From Novosphingobium colocasiae (GTDB taxonomy: Bacteria; Pseudomonadota; Alphaproteobacteria; Sphingomonadales; Sphingomonadaceae), in NCBI RefSeq assembly GCF_014652555.1, contig NZ_BMZA01000003.1:233729-281592 (forward strand): DNA of 47,864 nucleotides, read 5' to 3'. How positions within the stretch are numbered: the stretch's first letter is position 1; every line of letters starts with the position of its first letter. The position numbers and the translations under genes are program-made. The notes under the pieces are model-generated. The model ran no database searches. It worked only from the letters and a program-made list of their open reading frames with translations, and was not told where the DNA came from. This document shows positions 42,808-47,864 of the stretch, one piece after another.

Positions 42808-45270
42808 TCAATACTTGAACGAGGCGGTGACGCCGTAGGTTGCCGGGCGGCCGATGCCGCGGCTGATGTTGTCCTGCGCCACAGTCACGTTGAGCCAGTA
42901 ATATTTGTTGGTGCAGTTGTCGCACCAGACGCTCACCGACCATTTGTCCTCCGGCCCGTTGACACCGACGCGGCCACTGAGCAGTCCATAGGACCCGATG
43001 ACGAACGGATGAACCAGACCCGGCAGCGCGCGATCCTGGGGCAACTCCGGCGCGTTAGGCGGTACGATCGTGTTCGAGCCTCCGAGACTTGCATCGTTGC
43101 CTTTGACCCAACGCCAGTTGGCACCGATAAACGGCCGCACCGAACCGACGTCGAACGTGTATTCACCGCCAAGAGCATAGGACCACTCGGGCGTCAGGGG
43201 CAGTTCCGAACCAAGGATGGTGCCCTGGTTGCCCACCACGTCATATTCAAGCGGCGAAACCTTGGTGATCTCGCTTTTCAGGTACGTTGCCGAACCCGTC
43301 AGTGTCAGCCCCCGGAAGGGAACCGCCGTCACATCGATTTCAGCGCCTTTGACCCTGGACTTCGGAATATTGCGAAGCTGCGGCAGCAGCCCCCACACCG
43401 GATCGGCAATGCTGCCCTGAACCTGCTTGTCGCGATACTCGTAAATGAACCCGGCCGCATTCACGATCAGGTGACGTTCGAGCAGTTCCGACTTCGCGCC
43501 CACTTCGTAGGCCAGCACCGATTCCTGAGTGACCGGCTGGAGACCGACGTAGCTGGCCGGTGACGCGGTGGGATAGCTGCCTGCCTTGTAGCCCTTCGAC
43601 ACGTTGCCATAGAGCAGCACGTCGTCCGTAACCTTGTAGTCAAGGCCGACACGCCAGGAAGTGTTGTGCTGCTTGAGGGTGTCGTGGAACACCTCGCCCG
43701 GAATCAGATCATAATTGTGCGTGAAGCAATCGCCCGGCTGGATATACGTAAACAGGTCCGGGTTTTTGCGCGAACCATCCGGATTGAAGTTATCATTGAA
43801 CAGGTCGCCCAGAAAGTTGAAGATGTTTGCGATGTTGCCGTCGCCCGCATCCGTTCCGCAAGCGGTGTTCTTGATCTTCGAATCCGTGTAACGCGCACCG
43901 GCCTTGGCCGTCAGGCCGGGCGTGATTTCCACTTCCACATTGGCGAACGCAGCGATGTTCTCGATTGCGTTATGGACCTTGATGCCATTCTGGAAGATGC
44001 CGGAATTGATGGCGCTGGTGTTGTTGGCATACGATTGTAGCTGATCTTCGTTGATCTTGCTGTTCTCGTAGTTCACGCCAACGACCCAATGCAGCCCCGG
44101 ATTGTCGGTATTTTCCAGACGGACTTCCTGCGCGAAGCTGTCGATCCGGCCGTCCATCCGGGTCTGGTCCTCGTTCTGGATCGCAGACCCGCTGCGCGAT
44201 GCGCCCATGTGCTGACGGAAGCGCGCGTAGGACGACAGTGACGTCATCAGCAGCCCGTCGGTCGGACGGAATTCCAGCCGCAGCGAGCCCTGTTGCTGGT
44301 TACGGTGGGCATAGAGCCGGGTCGGGGTGGCCTGCTGGATGAACGGGTTGTCCGATGGCCCCACCGGACCGCCCCAGTCCGCAAGGCGCGGATTGCCGCC
44401 CGGGATCAGCGGCTGCGTCAGCACCGGATTGCCAAGGTCGGTACCCAGAAGGGTTGGATACGCATAATTGGTAGCAACGAGCGCCAGCGCCAGCGGCTGC
44501 GAATTGTCCTTGTTGGCGGCGAGGGTAAGCGTTGCCTTGAGCTTGTCGCTCGGCTCCCAGTCGAAGATCGCGCGACCCGTGTAGTAGGCTTCACGGCCAT
44601 TGCGGTCATCGGGCCGCGTATAGCTGATCTGCCAGGGGTCCATGGTGTGCGTCATGAACGCGAAGCGCCCGCGCAGCGTGTCGGAAATCGGCCCGCTGAT
44701 GTGTCCCGACGCCTCGAACATGTTGAAACGACCGTAGGAAATCGATCCGCCTACCTCGAGCTGGTCGGTCGGTTTGTTGGCGATCATGTTGATCGCGCCA
44801 CCGGTAGAGTTCTGCCCGAACAGCGTGCCTTGCGGACCCTTCAGGACTTCGAGCCGCTGCAGGTCGAACGTCTGGTTCGCGGCCAGCACCGGGAACGCCA
44901 GCGGCGCTTCGTCAAGATAGAAGCTGACCGCCGGGTACACGCCGAGCGCGGTCGAGTTGAAGCCGATGCCGCGCAGCGAGAAGATCGGGGTGTTGTAGGC
45001 CGAGCGCGCGAAGGTGAGGCTGGGGACGGCGATGGCCAGATCCTCGCCCTTGAACACGCGCTGCTTGGTCAGGTTTTCCGCTGAAAGCACGTTCAGCGTC
45101 GCGCCGACATCCATAACGCTTTGCGCGCGCTTCTGGGCGGTAACAACAATTTCGGCGATACCGGAGTTCTCGGTCTCACCAGCGGCCGACTGTGCAAATG
45201 TAGTAGCTGGAAAAAGAGTAAGCGCGGCAACCGAGGCGCTAACATATAGCGCCAGCCTTTTATCAGACAT
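42808..45270 (-). CDS. TonB-dependent receptor
   Basis: 820-residue outer-membrane receptor of the large sphingomonad type. Signal peptide near residues 1-26 (TTFAQ cut). TonB-box-like EIVVTAQKRAQ follows, then the plug with SLRGIGFNSTALGVYP and LKGPQGTLFGQNSTGGAINM. The barrel ends ATYGVTASFKY. It is not of the siderophore type, and no iron box is seen upstream. The substrate may be an organic compound taken up before the neighbouring oxidoreductase acts, or may be unrelated. GGGGAGAA lies upstream of the ATG, and it is followed by a strong terminator. Confidence 0.93.
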   Translation of the reverse strand: MSDKRLALYVSASVAALTLFPATTFAQSAAGETENSGIAEIVVTAQKRAQSVMDVGATLNVLSAENLTKQRVFKGEDLAIAVPSLTFARSAYNTPIFSLRGIGFNSTALGVYPAVSFYLDEAPLAFPVLAANQTFDLQRLEVLKGPQGTLFGQNSTGGAINMIANKPTDQLEVGGSISYGRFNMFEASGHISGPISDTLRGRFAFMTHTMDPWQISYTRPDDRNGREAYYTGRAIFDWEPSDKLKATLTLAANKDNSQPLALALVATNYAYPTLLGTDLGNPVLTQPLIPGGNPRLADWGGPVGPSDNPFIQQATPTRLYAHRNQQQGSLRLEFRPTDGLLMTSLSSYARFRQHMGASRSGSAIQNEDQTRMDGRIDSFAQEVRLENTDNPGLHWVVGVNYENSKINEDQLQSYANNTSAINSGIFQNGIKVHNAIENIAAFANVEVEITPGLTAKAGARYTDSKIKNTACGTDAGDGNIANIFNFLGDLFNDNFNPDGSRKNPDLFTYIQPGDCFTHNYDLIPGEVFHDTLKQHNTSWRVGLDYKVTDDVLLYGNVSKGYKAGSYPTASPASYVGLQPVTQESVLAYEVGAKSELLERHLIVNAAGFIYEYRDKQVQGSIADPVWGLLPQLRNIPKSRVKGAEIDVTAVPFRGLTLTGSATYLKSEITKVSPLEYDVVGNQGTILGSELPLTPEWSYALGGEYTFDVGSVRPFIGANWRWVKGNDASLGGSNTIVPPNAPELPQDRALPGLVHPFVIGSYGLLSGRVGVNGPEDKWSVSVWCDNCTNKYYWLNVTVAQDNISRGIGRPATYGVTASFKY

Positions 45271-45315
45271 CGTATTCTCCCCTGTGGATGGTCTTGTCTA
45301 GGAGTGATTCCCGAA

Positions 45316-45321
45316 ATTATA
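45316..45321 (-). promoter_or_regulatory. candidate -10 box for the second TonB receptor
   Basis: Minus-strand reading gives a perfect TATAAT about 46 nt before the ATG at 45270. The upstream -35 region lacks a clear TTGACA at 17 bp, so this could be an activated or weak promoter. The 144-bp spacer is AT-rich compared with its surroundings, which fits a promoter. Confidence 0.35.
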
Positions 45322-45414
45322 TCGGCTTTTATTCTACTCCAGTTTTTCCATGACAAGCGATTTTTGGATTTGGTCTTATAGTTTTTTCGTATGCTGGATG
45401 TGTCGCTTGGGTGA

Positions 45415-47703
45415 TCATGCTGATTCCGTGGCAAGTAATTCAACTTCCACCGGAATTTCATTGAGGTTGACGTTGCCCGACGGCGCGTCGAGCAGGGTGT
45501 GATCGGCCAGGTGGTTGGAATTGACCCCCGGCCGCGCCTTGGCATGAAGCTGGCCCGGGACGTCTTCGTCGTGGCCCCAGCCATGTGGCAGGCTGACGTT
45601 GCCGCGCCGCATCTCGTCGCTGAGGTGGACCGGGACCTCGACCGTGCCGGTCCGCGATCGCACGCGGACCCGCGCACCGTCGGGGATACCGCGTTCGGCC
45701 GCGTCGGCGGGGTGCATCAGCAGGACGCACAGCTCCGGCCCCTTGGCGAGCGAGGGGAAGTTGTGCAGCCAGGTGTTGCAGGTGCGCACCTGCCGGCGGC
45801 CCATTAGGCGCAGGCTGGCATCGCGTTCGCCGTCAACCCAGGCTTCCAAACGCGCAAGATCGTCGGTTATGACCGTCGGGGCGAGGTCGATCTTGCCGTC
45901 GGGCAGATGGAGCACCTTGTCGATCCGGGGCTCCATCGCGCCGAAATCGACGCCGTGCGGCATGGCCTTGAGCCGTTCCAGCGTCAGCCCGTCCGGCCGG
46001 TCGCCGAAGTGGTCTCCATAAGCGCCCGATCGCAGCAGCACATCGAGCATCCGGTCCTCGCCCGGCTCGCTGCCGACATGCTGGACGATCTGCTCGAACG
46101 AAAGCCCGGCGATCACCGCGTTGCCCTGGTCGCGCAACTGATCGACCAGCATCCGCAGCGCCTGGTCGTCGGCGGCAGCGGCGCTCTGCCCGGTCAGCCG
46201 GCCGATCAGTTCGCAGATGATCTCGCTGTCATGCAGCGCTCCGGACGGAGCCTCGAACACGGGCGGTGCATACTTGATGTAGTCGCGCACGGTCAGGAAG
46301 GTGAAGAACACCATAAAGTCCGAATGCGACAGGTGCGGCGGGGAGGGCAGGATCACGTCGGCATGACGGGTGGTTTCGTTGATGAAGATATCGAACGAGA
46401 GCATGAAATCGAGCTTGCTCATCGCCTGCGACAGCCGCCCGCCGCCATTGGGGCTGGACAGAGCCGGGTTGGCACCCATGGTGACGAGCGCCCGCATCTG
46501 GCCTTCACCGGGCGTTTCCATCTCTTCCACCATGAGCGCGGCAGGGAACTGGCCGGCCATCTCGGGCCAGTTGCTCACGCGCGAACGCCAACGGTCGTAA
46601 GGGAGCTGCCCGTCGCGGCAGCGGTCGGACATGATGACGCCTTCGAACACGCCTTGCGGGAACATCGGCCCGCCTTCGCGGTCGAGGTTGCCGGTCAGGA
46701 TGTTGATGGCGTTGATGAGCCAGTTGGTCAGCGACCCGAACCGCTGCATGGCGGAACCGATGCGGCCGTAAAGGCAGGCGCGCGGGGCTGCCGCGATCTC
46801 GCGGGCCAGCGTGCGGATGTCCTCTGCGGGGATGCCCACGGCCGGGCCGACCCGTTCGGGAGCGAAGTCCTGCGCCATCGCGCGCAGGGCATCCACGCCC
46901 TTGAGAAAGGGGGTGAGATGGCCGGGCTGGACCAGTCCTTCATCGAACAGCGTGCGCACGATCGCCAGCAGCAGCGCGGCATCGCCGCCCGGCTCGATCG
47001 ACAGATACCAGTCGGCCATGCGCGCGGTTTCGGTCCGGCGCGGATCGATAACCACGACCTTGCCGCCGCGTTCCTGGATCGCCTTCAGTCGCCGGGGCAC
47101 GCCGGGCGCGGTCATGAAGCTGCCGTTCGATTGCAAAGGGTTCGCGCCGATCAGCACGAAGTAATCGGAGCGGTCGATGTCGGGTACCGGGAACGAAGTG
47201 AAGCCGCCGAACATCGACATCGCCGCCAGGAAGTGGGGGTGGCAATCGATGCTGGAGGTCGAATAGATCTGCCTGGTCTGCAGCGCGTTGAGCAGCGGGC
47301 CGGTGTAGAACGCGAAGCCGGGAATGTGGGCGATGCTGGTGCCGAAGAACAGGCCAACGGCATCGCGCCCGTGCTCGGCCTGGATCGCCTGCAGACGGTT
47401 CGCCGCATAGTCCAGCGCCTCGTCCCAGGACGCCGGTTCAAATTGCCCGTTACGGCGGATCATCGGGCCGGTCAGAACGTCGGAGGCGTGGTGCAGGTCC
47501 TTCACCGCCACCGCCTTGGGGCAGACGAAACCCTGGCTTAGCGGGTCCTGCTTGTCGCCGCGTATGCTCACCACTTTGCCGGCGGTGTGATCGAAGGTGA
47601 CTTCGGTCGCGCAGTTCTGTTCGCAGAAAGGGCAGATGCGGCCGTGGACGCGGATATCTGCGGATTGCCCGGCCTGGGGGGCGGTGCCGGGGGATGCGGT
47701 CAT
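45415..47703 (-). CDS. molybdopterin-dependent oxidoreductase (DMSO reductase superfamily)
   Basis: 762-residue catalytic-type subunit. N-terminal [4Fe-4S] motif CPFCEQNC (Cys24, 27, 31) with a distant fourth cysteine at 61 (GFVCPKA). The molybdopterin domain contains STSSIDCHPHFLAAMSMF, where the metal ligand would be, and several guanine-dinucleotide-binding stretches (LIGANPLQSNGSF, VVVIDPRRTETARMAD). A C-terminal barrel domain contains DGARVRVRSRTG and SLPHGWGH. No twin-arginine signal, so it may be cytoplasmic. Start at 47703 (ATG, GGAG upstream) preferred over GTG 47730. Physiological substrate unknown; no small subunit seen. Confidence 0.92.
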   Translation of the reverse strand: MTASPGTAPQAGQSADIRVHGRICPFCEQNCATEVTFDHTAGKVVSIRGDKQDPLSQGFVCPKAVAVKDLHHASDVLTGPMIRRNGQFEPASWDEALDYAANRLQAIQAEHGRDAVGLFFGTSIAHIPGFAFYTGPLLNALQTRQIYSTSSIDCHPHFLAAMSMFGGFTSFPVPDIDRSDYFVLIGANPLQSNGSFMTAPGVPRRLKAIQERGGKVVVIDPRRTETARMADWYLSIEPGGDAALLLAIVRTLFDEGLVQPGHLTPFLKGVDALRAMAQDFAPERVGPAVGIPAEDIRTLAREIAAAPRACLYGRIGSAMQRFGSLTNWLINAINILTGNLDREGGPMFPQGVFEGVIMSDRCRDGQLPYDRWRSRVSNWPEMAGQFPAALMVEEMETPGEGQMRALVTMGANPALSSPNGGGRLSQAMSKLDFMLSFDIFINETTRHADVILPSPPHLSHSDFMVFFTFLTVRDYIKYAPPVFEAPSGALHDSEIICELIGRLTGQSAAAADDQALRMLVDQLRDQGNAVIAGLSFEQIVQHVGSEPGEDRMLDVLLRSGAYGDHFGDRPDGLTLERLKAMPHGVDFGAMEPRIDKVLHLPDGKIDLAPTVITDDLARLEAWVDGERDASLRLMGRRQVRTCNTWLHNFPSLAKGPELCVLLMHPADAAERGIPDGARVRVRSRTGTVEVPVHLSDEMRRGNVSLPHGWGHDEDVPGQLHAKARPGVNSNHLADHTLLDAPSGNVNLNEIPVEVELLATESA

Positions 47704-47780
47704 CTTGGTGTCTCCGCCAGGGTGACGCACGCGTGTGCGGCGCGCATGCGCATCAGGATTTCATGGTCTCCACGATCCAT
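47700..47780 (-). CDS. possible 26-aa leader ORF before the oxidoreductase
   Basis: An ATG at 47780, with GGAAGGAAG about 9 nt upstream, opens a frame of 26 codons (MDRGDHEILMRMRAAHACVT ...) whose TGA overlaps the oxidoreductase ATG as ATGA. This pairing recalls translational coupling of a leader to its enzyme. It is very short, has no recognised homologue, and the same DNA allows other frames, so it is a candidate only. A stop codon about 50 bp further upstream bounds it. Confidence 0.3.
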   Translation of the reverse strand: MDRGDHEILMRMRAAHACVTLAETPR

Positions 47781-47864
47781 CGCCCGGTCTTCCTTCCATA
47801 TTGTTTTAGGGGTTGTGGGGATTTAGGATTCCCATTTTGTCGGAGATGTGATTCACGCTCTGGA

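Overview
The window reads as chromosomal DNA from an alphaproteobacterium of the Sphingomonadales, most likely close to Novosphingobium. This is an inference from high GC, two large TonB-dependent receptors, small twin-helix and PilZ proteins, nested palindromic intergenic repeats and the style of the malic enzyme, LOG and cellulose genes. No rRNA, tRNA, CRISPR array, transposase, integrase or phage gene was found, so it looks like stable chromosome with some accessory modules. About 36 protein genes are supported.

Region 1 (1-15161) is mostly housekeeping. It holds a malic enzyme with a phosphotransacetylase-like tail (maeB, probably a TTG start) divergent from mutS. A minus-strand run gluQ, twin-helix protein, cobalamin adenosyltransferase, 3-hydroxyacyl-CoA dehydrogenase and a small acidic protein follows. 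Next come an HNH protein, a flavin-reductase-like protein, a DAACS transporter, glmM with a DUF1272 gene, thiD, a LOG-family protein and a PilZ protein. Three different palindromic repeat clusters lie around thiD.

Region 2 (15162-33156) is an exopolysaccharide and c-di-GMP region. A tightly overlapping cellulose operon runs: small accessory gene, bcsQ-like, fused bcsA-bcsB, bcsC, bcsD, bcsZ. The fused synthase carries an internal signal-peptide-like segment, and the BcsQ-like ATPase lacks the usual P-loop lysine. A PilZ protein lies upstream and a diguanylate cyclase with intact GGDEF and I-site lies downstream, beyond a lipoprotein gamma-glutamyltransferase. A glycosyltransferase fused to a GtrA-like domain, a Gfo/Idh/MocA oxidoreductase and a GT4-type glycosyltransferase complete the region.

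Region 3 (33140-38935) is the most unusual part: a six-gene minus-strand operon facing a TetR regulator. It holds two pairs, each an aminoglycoside-phosphotransferase-fold kinase followed by a small helical protein. The two small proteins are paralogues. The pairs flank a crotonase and a flavodoxin-fold oxidoreductase. Kinase plus small partner plus crotonase recalls the LvaA/LvaB module of levulinate catabolism, suggesting a duplicated hydroxyacyl-CoA kinase pathway. A 16-bp palindrome sits between the operon and the regulator.

Region 4 (38936-47864) holds a siderophore-type TonB receptor with a Fur-box-like site and a PepSY membrane protein behind it, a strong terminator, a second TonB receptor on the minus strand, and a molybdopterin oxidoreductase possibly preceded by a tiny overlapping leader frame.
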